A stretch of DNA of 64,000 nucleotides from VAZQ01 sp963840535 (lineage in GTDB: Bacteria > Pseudomonadota > Alphaproteobacteria > Rhizobiales > Xanthobacteraceae), in contig CAWIZJ010000053.1 of assembly GCA_963840535.1 (NCBI GenBank), forward strand, positions 62,001 through 126,000. Direction: 5' to 3'. The notes beneath the pieces were generated by a model that was not told where the DNA came from, ran no database searches, and saw only the letters and a list, made by a program, of their open reading frames with translations. This document shows, in pieces, positions 8,558 through 19,036 of the stretch. The position numbers and the translations under genes were made by a program. Every line of letters starts with the position of its first letter. The first letter of the stretch is position 1.

Positions 8558-8633
8558 CAAGTTGCGATCTTGAATCACAATGACGGGGAGGAGGGAATCC
8601 CCTAATGTCAACAGGACCTAGCCCAATGAGTTT

Positions 8634-8870
8634 CTAGTGTCCCGCTTCCGACGTTAGCTTCACATTGCAGCACGCTCGAGTGCGAACGTCGGAAGCAAAG
8701 GGACACTAGCAAGTCTATGGTGCTAGCAAGTGCGGTTTTGTCTTTGACGTTCCGATGACGGAACCGCCGCGAGACTGATCGGAACGTCAAAGACACCGCA
8801 CTAGTGTCCTTCGATTCCGAAGTTCGCAAACGAGGGTGCCGCAGAATGATGCGAACTTCGGAATCGGACA

Positions 8871-8874
<4 letters not shown>
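8634..8874. repeat. Triple CTAG-hairpin block, copy 1 (units A1, B1, C1)
   Basis: Three consecutive palindromes, each bounded by CTAG: A1 8634-8709, B1 8723-8804 and C1 8801-8874, with B1 and C1 sharing a CTAG. A1 has arms CTAGTGTCCC...GGGACACTAG and inner helix GCTTCCGACGTT. B1 has outer arms AGTGCGG/CCGCACT and inner helix GTCTTTGACGTTCCGAT. C1 has AGTGTCC/GGACACT and inner helix GATTCCGAAGTTCGCA. Each has a loop of 21-23 bases. The final CTAG provides the TAG stop codon of the neighbouring SDR gene (complement). The block is repeated in direct orientation at 9662-9899. Confidence 0.9.
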
Positions 8875-9626
<752 letters not shown>

Positions 9627-9661
9627 GAACGACAATTCCCGGGACAGTGTTGGTTGGCAGC

Positions 9662-9899
9662 CTAGTGTCGCGCTTCCGACGTTCGCTTCACATTGCAGCA
9701 TGCTCGAGTGCGAACGTCGGAAGCAAAGGGACACTAGCAAGTCTATGGTGCTAGTGCGGTTTTGTCTTTGACGTTCCGATGACGGATCTGCCGCGAGACT
9801 GATCGGAACGTCAAAGACACCGCACTAGTGTCCTTCGATTCCGAAGTTCGCAAACGAGAGTGCCGCGGAATGATGCGAACTTCGGAATCGGGACACTAG
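9662..9899. repeat. Triple CTAG-hairpin block, copy 2 (units A2, B2, C2)
   Basis: A direct repeat of 8634-8874 with scattered substitutions: A2 9662-9737, B2 9751-9828, C2 9825-9899. In A2 the inner helix is perfect over 15 pairs (GCTTCCGACGTTCGC), whereas A1 has one mismatch. The spacer between A and B is shorter here by three bases (CTAGTGCGG against CTAGCAAGTGCGG in copy 1). Both copies lie in the same orientation on either side of the SDR gene, about 1028 bases apart. Confidence 0.9.
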
Positions 9900-9958
9900 C
9901 GCATGTTGCGGTGCCGTGGGAACGAATTTGCCCGCAACATGTGCGCTGTGAGCCGGCT

Positions 9959-10603
9959 CTACGGATAGAGTCGCGTCGCCTGCCACGGTGCATGCGGCGC
10001 GTCACGACGAAACTCGATACGGTCGTGCAGCCGGAACGGCCGGTCGTGCCAGAACTCGATGGTAAGCGGCAGCAGACGGATAGCCGGTCCAATTCGGCGG
10101 CCGCGGAACGGTTCCCACCGCGAACCTGGCGGTGTAGAGCGCGATCGCCTTCTCGAGAGCGTGCCGGCTTTCGAGCGGCGCCGATTGCTTGCTCGCCCAG
10201 GCGCCGATCTGGGTGAGCCGCGGGCGGGTGGCGAAGTAGGCGTCCGCCTCGGCGTCCTCGACCCGATCGACCGGACCTCGCAGCCGCACCTGTCTGTTCA
10301 GCGATTTCCAATGAAACAGCAGGGCGCCGTTGCGGCTCGCATCCAGCTCCTGCCCTTTCGCGCTGTCGACGTTGGTATAGAAGACGAAGCCGCGCTCGTC
10401 GAAGCCCTTCATCAGCACCATGCGGACGTTGGGGAGCCCGTCGGGCGTCGACGGTGGCGAGCGACATGGCGGTCGGATCGCGCGGCTCGCTCTTGGCTCG
10501 CCTCCTCGAACCAGGCGGCGAACAGCCGCAAGGGCTCGTCGGCCTCGGTGAAATCACCAGCCGTCAACCAGGTCGGGTGTTTGATTGGAGCCGATTCGGA
10601 CAT
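9959..10603 (-). pseudogene. pdxH: Pyridoxamine 5'-phosphate oxidase, frameshifted at three places
   Basis: Three frames assemble into one PdxH. They are MSESAPIKHPTWLTAGDF (start 10603), then SEPRDPTAMSLATVDA, then MVLMKGFDERGFVFYTN through FHWKSLNRQVRLRG and PPNWTGY, and finally LPLTIEFWHDRPFRLHDR to the closing RLYP at 9959. These include FMN-binding (RMVLMKGFD, FYTN) and PLP-binding (RPFRLHDR) segments. The enzyme oxidises PNP/PMP to pyridoxal phosphate. Breaks lie near 10500, 10430 and 10080. Because the protein sequence is otherwise well conserved, recent decay or sequencing indels are more likely than an old pseudogene. Confidence 0.85.
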
Positions 10604-11031
10604 CCTCCTGCGGAGTATCCCGGTCGGGAATCGGTGCCGGGCTCCATGCCGGCGCCCCGTTATATAGAACATTTTCCACGTGGGGTGACGTCGTCATGCC
10701 CGCGCTTGTCAGTCCAAGTCGGGTTTACCCGACTTGGAACATCGTGCGGAACTCGGCAAGCCCGAGCTACGGCGGCATCCACGTGTCGCATGACCACCAG
10801 GGCGTGGATGGCCGGGACAAGCCCGGCCATGACGCACGTGAGGAGGTGGCTTTGCGGGCTTCTTTGCCGTCTCGCGCCGGCTCTTCCGCTCCCGCCATGC
10901 GGGCGAAACCCTTGGGATTGCCGCTGTTTCGTCGTTGCGGTCGGACCCGCTGCTCCCCACATTGCAACCGTGAGGGTGGGGACCAGCGCCCGCGACGATG
11001 AGGGCTGTACGCCCGCCGGGAGGGATCGACG
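10604..11031. other. Intergenic region with REP-like palindromes
   Basis: No gene is evident. A 24-base palindrome at 10714-10737 pairs CCAAGTCGGGT with ACCCGACTTGG around two T bases. A second palindromic segment at 10807-10833 (GGATGGCCGGGACAAGCCC and its complement half) is of the GGATGGCCGGG type that is dispersed between genes in many Hyphomicrobiales. Both may be repetitive extragenic elements or transcription stops. Confidence 0.6.
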
Positions 11032-12013
11032 ATGCGTGACCCCTACGAGGTACTGGGGGTATCGAAGACTGCGAGCGGCGCGGAGATCAAGAGTGCCTTC
11101 CGGCGGCAGGCCAAGAAGCTGCACCCGGACGCCAACAAGCACGACCCCAAGGCGGCCTCGCGTTTTGCCGAGCTCAACGCCGCCTACGAGATCCTCGGCG
11201 AGGAGGACAAGCGCAAGGCCTTCGACCGCGGCGAGATCGATGCCGAGGGCAAGCCGCGCTTCCAGGGCTTCGAGGGTTTCGGTGCGCGGACCTGCCGGCG
11301 GCTTCGGCCGGGAGGGAACATTCGAGACCTTCAGCTGGGGTCCGGGCGGATTTCAGCGCGGCGGCGAACGCGCGGGCGGTGGGCCGGCGGCTTCGAGGAC
11401 ATCCTCAAGGAGGCATTCGGCGGCCGGGGCGGTGCGCGCGGCGGGCGCGGCGGCTTTCGATTCGAGGACGAAGACGGCGGCGGCTTCGGCGGGCAGGACA
11501 TATCGGCATCGCTCACCATCACTCTGCCGGAAGCGGCCAAGGGCGTGATGAAGCGGGTGCAGCTGCCGACCGGCAAGGAGGTCGACGTCAAGATTCCCGG
11601 CCGGTCTCGCCGATGGCCAGCAGATCAGGCTGAAGGGCCAGGGGCTCGCCGGCCGCGGCGGCCGCGCCGGCGATCTCCTGATCGCGGTCGTCGGTCGCGC
11701 CGCATCCGCTGTTTACGCGCGAAGGGCTGCCGATCTGCGGCTCGAGCTGCCGATCACGCTTTACGAAGCCGTGCTCGGCGGCAAGGTGCGCGTGCCTACG
11801 CTCGAGGGTGCGGTCGAGCTCGCCATTCCCGCCGGCACCAATTCCGGGCGTACGTTCCGCCTCAAGGGCAAGGGCTTTCCGGCCAAGGGGGGAGCCGGTG
11901 ATCTGCTTGCCACCGTGCGCATCATGCTGCCCGAGGGCAGCGACGCCGAGCTCGACGAGCTGATGCGCAAGTGGCGGGAAGAAAAGCCCTACGATCCGCG
12001 CGAGGGGATGGCG
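11032..12013 (+). pseudogene. DnaJ-family co-chaperone (CbpA-like), frameshifted
   Basis: The N-terminal J-domain is intact (MRDPYEVLGVSKTASGAEIK, HPD in KKLHPDANK, residues about 35-37). A Gly/Phe-rich linker (GGRGGARGGRGGF) and the C-terminal substrate-binding domains follow (ISASLTITLPEAAKG; later GGKVRVPTLEGAVELAIPAG and FRLKGKGFPAKGG). There is no zinc-finger region, so it is a type II DnaJ/CbpA protein. The frame changes near 11290-11345 and again near 11600-11770, and the true end lies near 12013, overlapping the anti-sigma gene tail-to-tail. The ribosome site GGGAGGG precedes the ATG. Confidence 0.8.
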
Positions 12014-12847
12014 CTGAGTAGCGCCGGTTCACGAGCCGCGCGCGCGGAGATCAGCTGCATCTCCGAGCTGCGCGCGGCGGCGCGGCTCTCCATCTGCTCG
12101 TAGGCGGTCTGCGCGATCTTCAGGAGCTGGTCGCGATTGGCGGGGCCGCTCACCACGAAACCGATGTCGCTCTCCACCCATTGCACGGCGGCGACGCCAT
12201 CGGTCGCGTGGTAGCGCAAGCGCCGTAGCGCGGTGCCTGCGACTTCGAGCAATAGAAGGTGTAGCGCTCGCCGGTCGGGCTCTCGTACATGAACAGGGCG
12301 GCCGGGCCGATCGGGCCGGGCAGCAGCCGGCCGCCGAGCAGCTTGAGGGAGAACGACTCGAGGTCCGGCGCGCGCAGCGCCGTTCCGACGCGCCGCGAAA
12401 GCCAGGGCACCAGGTGCTGTTCGCCGGCGCGCACCTCGATCGGATGGCGGACCTCCGCGATGTAGAGCTTGTGCGCGCTGAGCGCCTCGGACTTGAGGAC
12501 ATCGAGGGGGAGGGACCTGCAGCCGAGGCGCTGTGGGCCACCCATCCGGCAACGGCGCCGGCGAGGAAAGCGACCGCTGCGGCGGCGGCCGCCGCCATGC
12601 GCCAGGAGCGTCCGCGAGCGGACGAGCCGGTCGATGTCGCAAACGTGCCGGAGCGGGCTCGGCGGCGACCGCGCCGTAGCGCTGCGCGGATCGCTTCCGC
12701 CTGCGCCCGCCATTCGGCGACGCGCGCCGCGTCCTCGGGATGGCTCGCCAGCCAGGCCTCGACCGCATCGCGGCGATCGGCGGGAATCTCGCCGTCGACA
12801 TAGGCGTGCAACTCGTCGGCGGTCACGGGTGAATCTCGATCGATCAT
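11989..12847 (-). pseudogene. Anti-sigma factor (membrane), frameshifted
   Basis: It begins MIDRDSPVTADELHAYVDGE, the N-terminal helix of anti-sigma factors of ECF systems (cytoplasmic sigma-binding domain). A single membrane segment follows (AAAAAAAVAFLAGAVAGWVA, about residue 85-105), then a periplasmic domain seen in other frames (LYIAEVRHPIEVRAGEQHL, FMYESPTGERYTFYCSKS, VQWVESDIGFVVSGP). At least two frame changes are needed, near 12500 and 12240. The gene sits 15 bases after the ECF sigma gene on the same strand, the normal arrangement for a sigma/anti-sigma pair. No zinc-binding HxxxCxxC motif is visible in the N-domain. Confidence 0.8.
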
Positions 12848-12862
12848 CGTCGTCTTCCCTGA

Positions 12863-13426
12863 CTACTTGACGCGGCGCAGCGCCGGGCGCTCGCCGTCGA
12901 GATAGGCCTTGATCTGCATGCGGGCGCGCGCGAGCCGCGACATCACGGTCCCGATCGGCACGCCTTGCACCTCGGCCACCTCGCGGTAGCTCAGCCCTTC
13001 GAGCACGACGAGCAGCAGAGCCGAGCGCTGATCCTCGACCAGCGAGGCGAGCGCCCGCTCGATGTCGCGTGCCCCCGCCTCCGGGCCCGCCATATCGGGC
13101 GCGTCGTTGTCGTCGATCGCCTGCACCGCCGGACGCCGCGCCAGCGAGCGCAGCCGGTTGCGGTTGAGATTGGTCAGGATCGTGTAGAGCCAGCTGCGGA
13201 TGTCGCCGCCATGAAACAGGTGCTCCGACCGCAGCGCCCGCACCAGCGTGTCCTGGACCAGATCGTCGGCCAGCTCGGCGTTGCGGGTCAGCGCCCGGGC
13301 ATAGCGTCGCAACGCCGGAACCGCAGCCTCGATCCCTTGCCGGAATCCGACCAACGCCTCCTCCCTTGCAGCGGACGCACGGGCTCGCCCTTCGGGCGTG
13401 CCGCCCGGGTTCGCTCCGTCCGTCAC
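12863..13426 (-). CDS. ECF-family RNA polymerase sigma factor
   Basis: A 187-residue ECF sigma factor. Region 2 reads RRYARALTRNAELADDLVQDTLVRAL...GDIRSWLYTILTNL, and region 4 reads LEGLSYREVAEVQGVPIGTVMSRLARAR, a helix-turn-helix for -35 recognition. The partner anti-sigma factor is directly downstream, so release from the membrane protein is the likely control. The gene is divergent from fabI with about 150 bases between the starts. The trigger and regulon cannot be read from this window. Confidence 0.9.
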   Translation of the reverse strand: MTDGANPGGTPEGRARASAAREEALVGFRQGIEAAVPALRRYARALTRNAELADDLVQDTLVRALRSEHLFHGGDIRSWLYTILTNLNRNRLRSLARRPAVQAIDDNDAPDMAGPEAGARDIERALASLVEDQRSALLLVVLEGLSYREVAEVQGVPIGTVMSRLARARMQIKAYLDGERPALRRVK

Positions 13427-13575
13427 TCCTCGCGCCTGAACGATATCACCTGCACCAACACTTTCGACCTCGCGATATTCCGCGCCGGTGACATCGGGCG
13501 CCGGAAAGCGCGGGGCTGCTTGAGCGACCCGCGCCCCTGTGCCATAGGAGGCGCGGCGGCGCAGCGAGGAACATC

Positions 13576-14394
13576 ATGCCGGAAGCATCGGCTCTCTTGC
13601 GCGGCAAGCGCGGCCTGATCTTGGGCGTCGCGAACAACCGATCGATCGCCTGGGGTATCGCGAAGTCGTGCCACGCCCACGGTGCGCAGCTCGCATTCAC
13701 CTACCAGGGCGACGCGCTGAAGAAGCGGGTGCAGCCGCTGGCTCAGGAGGTGGGCGGGCTGGTGGTGGGCCACTGCGATGTCACCGAGCCCGCCACGCTC
13801 GATGGCGCCTTTGCGGCGCTGGCGGCGAAATGGGGCGCGCTCGACTTCCTCGTGCATGCCATCGCCTTCTCCGACAAGGATCAGCTGACCGGCCGTTACG
13901 TCGACACCACGGCGGACAATTTCGCCAGGACGATGCAGGTGAGCTGCTATTCCTTCACCGCCGCCGCCCAGCGCGCGGAGAAGCTGATGACCGACGGCGG
14001 CTCGCTGTTGACGCTCACCTACTATGGCGCCGAGAAGTGGATGCCCCATTACAATGTGATGGGCGTCGCCAAGGCGGCGCTCGAGGCTTCCGTGCGCTAT
14101 CTTGCCGCCGATCTCGGCGAGAAGAGGATCCGCGTCAATGCCATCTCGTCCGGTCCGATCAAGACGCTGGCGGCATCGGGGATCGGCGACTTCCGCTATA
14201 TCCTCAAATGGAACGAGCACAACGCGCCGCTGCGGCGCAGCGTCACCATCGAGGAGGTGGGCGACACGGCAGTGTATTTTCTCTCCGACCTCGCACGCGG
14301 CGTGACCGGCGAGATCCACCATGTCGACGCCGGATACCACATCGTCGGCATGAAGCATCCCGACGCACCCGACATCGTGGTCGGCAAGGAGTGA
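13576..14394 (+). CDS. fabI: Enoyl-[acyl-carrier-protein] reductase (NADH), FabI
   Basis: A 272-residue FabI. The cofactor segment is GVANNRSIAWGIAK, typical of FabI rather than other SDRs. The active site is the Tyr-x6-Lys pair with Tyr159 and Lys166 (YNVMGVAK) plus the upstream LTYYGAEK tyrosine. SSGPIKTLAASGI matches the substrate-loop region. It catalyses the last reduction of each fatty-acid elongation cycle in the cytoplasm. It is intact and is followed by a phosphoglycerate-mutase-like gene 23 bases downstream, an arrangement (fabI, histidine phosphatase, aroC) that recurs in Hyphomicrobiales. Confidence 0.95.
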   Translation: MPEASALLRGKRGLILGVANNRSIAWGIAKSCHAHGAQLAFTYQGDALKKRVQPLAQEVGGLVVGHCDVTEPATLDGAFAALAAKWGALDFLVHAIAFSDKDQLTGRYVDTTADNFARTMQVSCYSFTAAAQRAEKLMTDGGSLLTLTYYGAEKWMPHYNVMGVAKAALEASVRYLAADLGEKRIRVNAISSGPIKTLAASGIGDFRYILKWNEHNAPLRRSVTIEEVGDTAVYFLSDLARGVTGEIHHVDAGYHIVGMKHPDAPDIVVGKE

Positions 14395-14417
14395 GGCGGC
14401 GCCGAGCGCTGCCGGCC

Positions 14418-15018
14418 ATGCCGCCGCCCGTCATCTACTACGTCCGCCACGGCCTCACCGACTGGAATGTCGCAGCAGCGGCTGCAGGGGCGCCACGACG
14501 TCCCGCTCAATGCCGAGGGCTGCGCCCAGGCCGTTCGCTGCGGCGAGATCCTGCGCGATCTCATGCTCCGCGCCGGCCGGCGACCGGCCGACTTCGACTA
14601 TGTCTCCAGCCCGCTCATGCGCGCACGCAAGACCATGGAGCTGGTGCGTACGACGCTCGGCCTGGAATCCGCCGACTACCCGATCGACGCCCGGCTCGCC
14701 GAGATCGCGTTCGGCGATTGGGAAGGCCTGACCTATGCCGATGTGCTGGCGCGCGACTGCAACGTCATCGCCCGACGGGAGGCCGACAAGTGGGGCTTCC
14801 TGCCGCCCGGCGGCGAAAGCTATGCCCAGGTCAGCCGGCGAATGGGCGAATGGTATCGCGCGGTCGAACGCGACATCGTGGTCGCCGCCCACGGCGGCAC
14901 CGCGCGCGCCCTCATGGCCCATCTCGCGATCGCCTCGCCGGAGGCCGCCACCCATTATGCGTTCGAGCACGGCGTCGTCTATGTCTTCGCGCACGACGAG
15001 CTGACGCGCCACGGGTGA
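14418..15018 (+). pseudogene. Histidine phosphatase family protein (phosphoglycerate mutase-like), frameshifted
   Basis: The N-terminus VIYYVRHGLTDWN carries the RHG catalytic histidine motif. The rest is in another frame from about 14470: LQGRHDVPLNAEG, SSPLMRARKTMEL, IAFGDWEGLTY and VAAHGGTARAL with the second active-site histidine. One small indel at ~14470 rejoins them into a ~200-residue phosphatase. Members hydrolyse phosphomonoesters via a phosphohistidine, and the substrate is unknown. It lies between fabI and aroC on the same strand, likely in one operon. Confidence 0.82.
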
Positions 15019-15150
15019 GGGGCGATGCCGTCGGCAACTCGGCCGCCGGATTGCGGCCGTCCGCGTTGTCCCGGCTGCCGACGACCGAGGGCCGAGCTCC
15101 GTATTTGACCCCGCGCGGGACGCGGGCTACCACAGCGCCGGCACAACCCC

Positions 15151-16289
15151 ATGTCGTTCAATACTTTCGGCCATCTGTTCCGGGTCACCACCTTCGGCGA
15201 GAGCCATGGCGCGGCGATCGGCTGCGTGGTCGACGGCTGCCCTCCACGCATCCCGCTGACCGAGGCCGACATCCAGCCCTATCTCGACAGGCGCCGTCCC
15301 GGCCAGTCGCGCTTCACCACCCAGCGGCGCGAGCCGGACACCGTGAAGATCCTGTCCGGCGTATTCACCGACGAAGCGGGCGGCGAACAGGTGACGACCG
15401 GAACGCCGATTGCGCTGGCGATCGATAACGTCGACCAGCGCTCCAAGGACTATTCCGACATCAAGGACAAGTACCGTCCGGGCCACGCCGACTACACCTA
15501 CGACGTCAAATACGGCATCCGCGATCATCGCGGCGGCGGCCGGCAATCCGCACGCGAGACTGCCGCGCGGGTCGCAGCCGGCGCGATCGCGCGCAAGATC
15601 GTGCCGGGCATGCTCGTGCGCGGCGCGCTCGTCCAGATGGGCGAGCACAGGATCGCGCGCGCACGCTGGAGCTGGGACGAGGTCGAGCGCAATCCGTTCT
15701 TCTGTCCGGATGCGCAGACAGCGAAGCTCTTCGAGAGCTATCTCGACGACATCCGCAAGCGCGGCTCCTCGGTGGGCGCCGTGATCGAGGTGGTGGCGGA
15801 GGGTGTCCCGGCCGGACTCGGTGCTCCCGTCTACGGCAAGCTCGACGGCGATCTCGCCGCGGCGCTGATGGGCATCAATGCCGTCAAGGGCGTCGAGATC
15901 GGCGCCGGCTTTGCGGCGGCGGCACTGAGCGGAGAAGAGAACGCCGACGAGATGCGCATCGGCAACGACGGCAGGCCGTTGTTCCTGTCCAATCACGCCG
16001 GCGGTATCCTGGGCGGCATCTCGACCGGACAGCCGATCGTGTGCCGGTTCGCGGTCAAGCCCACGTCGTCGATCCTGACGCCGCGGCGCACCGTTGACCG
16101 GTTCGGCAGGCGAGACCGAGATCAGCACCAAGGGCCGCCACGATCCCTGCGTCGGCATTCGCGCGGTGCCGATCGGCGAGGCCATGGTGGCATGCGTGAT
16201 CGCCGATCATTATCTGCGTCAGCGAGGGCAACTGGGCGAGCTCGCCGACATGGCCGTTCACGCGAGCGCCGGGAACAGGGGAAGAGTGA
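15151..16289 (+). CDS. aroC: Chorismate synthase, with a C-terminal frameshift
   Basis: The first ~315 residues are a clear AroC: FGESHGAAIGCVVDGCPP, YRPGHADYTYDVKYGIRDHRGGGRQSARET split over two signature stretches, and GGISTGQPI. Near 16098 the frame shifts, and the end continues as GETEISTKGRHDPCVGIRAVPIGEAMVACVIADH in a second frame. A further single-base shift near 16270 would end the gene at 16289 with GEE. The enzyme makes chorismate from EPSP using reduced FMN and is normally essential, so the frameshifts are more likely sequence errors than real loss. It is followed by ribBA after 6 bases. Confidence 0.88.
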
Positions 16290-16295
16290 AGACCA

Positions 16296-17405
16296 GTGAC
16301 CGACGATCATCATCGCATGGAGGAGCTGGTCGCGGCGTTCGCCCGCGGCGAGATCGTCGTCGTCACCGACGACGACGACCGCGAGAACGAGGGCGATCTG
16401 TTCGTGGCCGCCTCGCTGTGCACGCCCGAGAAGATGGCGTTCATCATCCGTCACACTTCGGGCATCGTCTGTGCGCCGTTGTCGGCGGAGGATGCGAGGC
16501 GCCTGCACCTCGATCCCATGGTGGCGGCGAACGAAGCCCCGCTCGGCACCGCTTTCACGGTTTCGGTCGATGTGCGCCACGGGTTCAACACCGGCATTTC
16601 CGCCGAGGAGCGCAGCAACACGGTGCGCGCGCTCGCCAATGGCAACAGCGGCGCCAGCGATTTCGTGCCGCCCGGGGCACGTTTTCCCGCTGGTCGCCAA
16701 GGACGGCGGCGTGCTGATGCGTTCGGGCCATACCGAAGCCTGCGTCGACCTCTGCCAGGCTCGCCGGCCTGCCGCCGGTCGGCGTGCTCGCCGAGCTCAT
16801 GAACGACGACGGCACGGTGATGCACGGCCCCGCCATCACCGCTTTTGCCCGAGCGCCATCGGCTCAGGCAGATCTCGATCGCGGATCTCATCGCCTACCG
16901 CCAGGTGCGCGACAAGCTGGTCAAGCGGATCGGTGAGTTCCCGGTACGCAGCGAGATCGGCACGCTCGCCGGCTATGCTTACGTGACGCCGTTCGACGCC
17001 ATCCAGCACATGGCCTTCGTCCATGGCCGCATCGGCGACGGCAGGAACATGCTGGCTCGCTTGCACCGGGCCGACATCATCCGCGACGTCTTCGGCGGCG
17101 CCAATCCGGTGCATTCTGCGCTGCAGCGTTTCAAGGAGGACGGCCGCGGCGTCATCGTGTTTCTGCGCGACGGCGCCGCCGGGGTGCCGACCCATGCCAT
17201 CCCGCAGGCGGGCTCGACCGGCTCCGAGGTGGCGCGCTCCCGGCAGTGGCGCGAGGTCGGTCTCGGTGCCCAGATTCTCATGGATCTCGGCATCCGCTCG
17301 ATCCGCCTGCTCACCTCCGCCAAGCTGACCTATGTCGGCCTCGCCGGCTTCGGGATCGAGATCGTATCCACCGAGACGATCGAGGATCGGGTGCCGCGAG
17401 AATAG
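16296..17405 (+). CDS. ribB: RibBA-type DHBP synthase with decayed GTP cyclohydrolase II domain, frameshifted
   Basis: A GTG start at 16296 gives the RibB domain: VVVTDDDDRENEGDL (metal and substrate residues), RHTSGIVCAPL, and HVFPLVAKDGGVLMRSGHTEA in a shifted frame. RibB makes the four-carbon precursor of riboflavin from ribulose 5-phosphate. The second half (from about 16845) is homologous to GTP cyclohydrolase II. It lacks the three zinc cysteines (the usual ECLTGD...CDC region reads RADIIRDVFGGANPVH) and the RQEGRGIG loop, as in the RibBX-type proteins of alphaproteobacteria. Frame changes near 16680, 16760 and 16850 probably reflect indel errors. Confidence 0.87.
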
Positions 17406-17431
17406 ACTAGCCGCAGCCGCGCCGGCGGCCC

Positions 17432-17866
17432 TCAGCAAAACAGGCAGCTGCTGCACATGCGTGCGACCTCGGCGACCATCGTGTCGATCGCGGCGTGGAT
17501 CCGCCTGACCAGGCTCTTGATCCTCTGCTCCTCGCAGATCGCCTGGTCGGCGGTGATGCCTGACCTTTTTTTCGCTCAGGTTCTTGCGAAAGCGGGCGAC
17601 GACGAGCTGCAGGGTTGCCGGCGTGATGCAGGCCTGGACTGCGTTGACCACCCTCGCTCGATGTGGGACGGCCGCCCGCAGAAGCTGACGAACGATTCCA
17701 TGCCGGCATACTGGTCGACCCGGCGCCACAGCGTCTGCTGCTGCTCCTTGGATAGCCATTCCATTCCGACCTTGGCCGGAATCACGTCGTCCCTTGCCGT
17801 AGCCGGCGGGCAGAGCAGCACGCTGAAGAGCACCAGCGCCGCAAGCTGTCCACGAAACCACGTCAT
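17432..17866 (-). pseudogene. Secreted hypothetical protein, frameshifted
   Basis: The start at 17866 gives a signal peptide (WFRGQLAALVLFSVLLCPPATA). The mature part runs VIPAKVGMEWLSKEQQQTLWRRVDQYAGMESFVSFCG in frame one, RVVNAVQACITPATLQLVVARF in frame two, and GITADQAICEEQRIKSLVRR with a terminal MCSSCLFC in frame three, stopping at 17432. Even cysteine spacing suggests disulfides. I recognise no family. Breaks near 17645 and 17565 are needed to join it. The three consistent frames on one strand argue that the gene was recently intact. Confidence 0.6.
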
Positions 17867-18075
17867 GTCCGCTCCGAAGGATGTCCTCTCCCTGTTCAGT
17901 GCCCACCACGCTACTGTGGCAATTCTGCGAGCTCAATCGCTCGGGCGTGAGATCCCCAGTCGTTAGTCGCCTCATCCCGTTGCCAGGCTTGCCGCGTGCA
18001 CCGGCACGCCGACCGAAGCGCTTCCTCTCGACGCCGGCCCGTGGCACCATGGCTCGACTCGCCCAGGAGGCGCGA

Positions 18076-18927
18076 ATGCGCACGAATGCGTCGCACATGC
18101 CGGTGCTCGCGGCCGTCGCCGCTGTCGCGCTGATCCTTGGTTGGACCGGCGGTCTCACCGCCCCGACCGCCCCCTGGATCCTCGCCGACAGGTCGCCGCA
18201 AGCCATCCCGGTCGATGTCGAGCTCGTTCTCGCCGTCGACATCTCCTATTCCATGGATCCGGAGGAGCAGGCGCTGCAGCGCGAGGGTTACATTACCGGC
18301 ATCACCTCGCGCGAGTTTCTGCATGCGCTGCGCGACGGCATGCACGGCAAGGTGGCGATGACCTATTTCGAGTGGGCGGGACCCACCGATCAGAAGATCG
18401 TGGTGCCGTGGCGTCTGATCGAGAGTCCGGAATCGGCCGATGCGTTCGTCGGCGAGATTGCGCGCGCACCCTATCGGCGCGCCTCGCGCACCTCGATCTC
18501 CGGCGCGCTCGGTTTCGGCAGGACGCTGTTCGACGGCAGCGGCTATCGCGGCATCCGGCGGATCATCGACGTGTCCGGCGACGGGGCCAACAACAGCGGG
18601 CCCTTCGTCACCATCGTGCGTGACGAGGTGGTCGCCTCCGGCATCACCATCAATGGCCTGCCGATCATGTTGAAGCGGCCGAACTCTTTCACCATGGACC
18701 TGGAGCGTCTCGACATCTACTTCGAGGACTGCGTGATCGGCGGCCCCGGCGCATTCGTCATCCCGATCCGTGCGCGCGAACAGTTCAAGGAGGCGACCCG
18801 CACCAAGCTGGTGATGGAGATCGCCGGCGGTCCGGCCGCCGTCCGCCCCGTTCCGGTGCAGCAGCGTCCGCCGCGGATCTCCTGCACCCTCGGCGAGCAG
18901 ATGTGGCGCGAGCGTTGGGGAAACTAG
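18076..18927 (+). CDS. DUF1194 protein with von Willebrand factor A domain
   Basis: A 283-residue exported or membrane-anchored protein. The ATG at 18076 has AGGAGG five bases upstream, deciding the start against 18049 and 17881. A hydrophobic segment (MPVLAAVAAVALILGWTGG) is followed by a VWA fold: VDISYSMD is the MIDAS metal motif, and IDVSGDGANNSGP carries a later metal-coordinating aspartate. This is the DUF1194 family (PF06707), common in alphaproteobacteria, of unknown function, presumed to bind partners through the metal site. No AAA partner gene is adjacent. Confidence 0.88.
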   Translation: MRTNASHMPVLAAVAAVALILGWTGGLTAPTAPWILADRSPQAIPVDVELVLAVDISYSMDPEEQALQREGYITGITSREFLHALRDGMHGKVAMTYFEWAGPTDQKIVVPWRLIESPESADAFVGEIARAPYRRASRTSISGALGFGRTLFDGSGYRGIRRIIDVSGDGANNSGPFVTIVRDEVVASGITINGLPIMLKRPNSFTMDLERLDIYFEDCVIGGPGAFVIPIRAREQFKEATRTKLVMEIAGGPAAVRPVPVQQRPPRISCTLGEQMWRERWGN

Positions 18928-19036
18928 CGCTCTTTCCGGTCGACTTGAGGCGCACAAATCTGGGCGGTCATCATCGCGCAAGCGGATGATCCAGTAGCCG
19001 CCGCCGCTGAGGCAGGCCACGTGCGGTGATTACTGG

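Noticed and set aside
13668..15428. A long frame of 586 codons through fabI, the phosphatase gene and aroC
   Set aside because: Only its short YYVRHGLTDWN piece is real (the phosphatase N-terminus). The rest is shadow of fabI and aroC.
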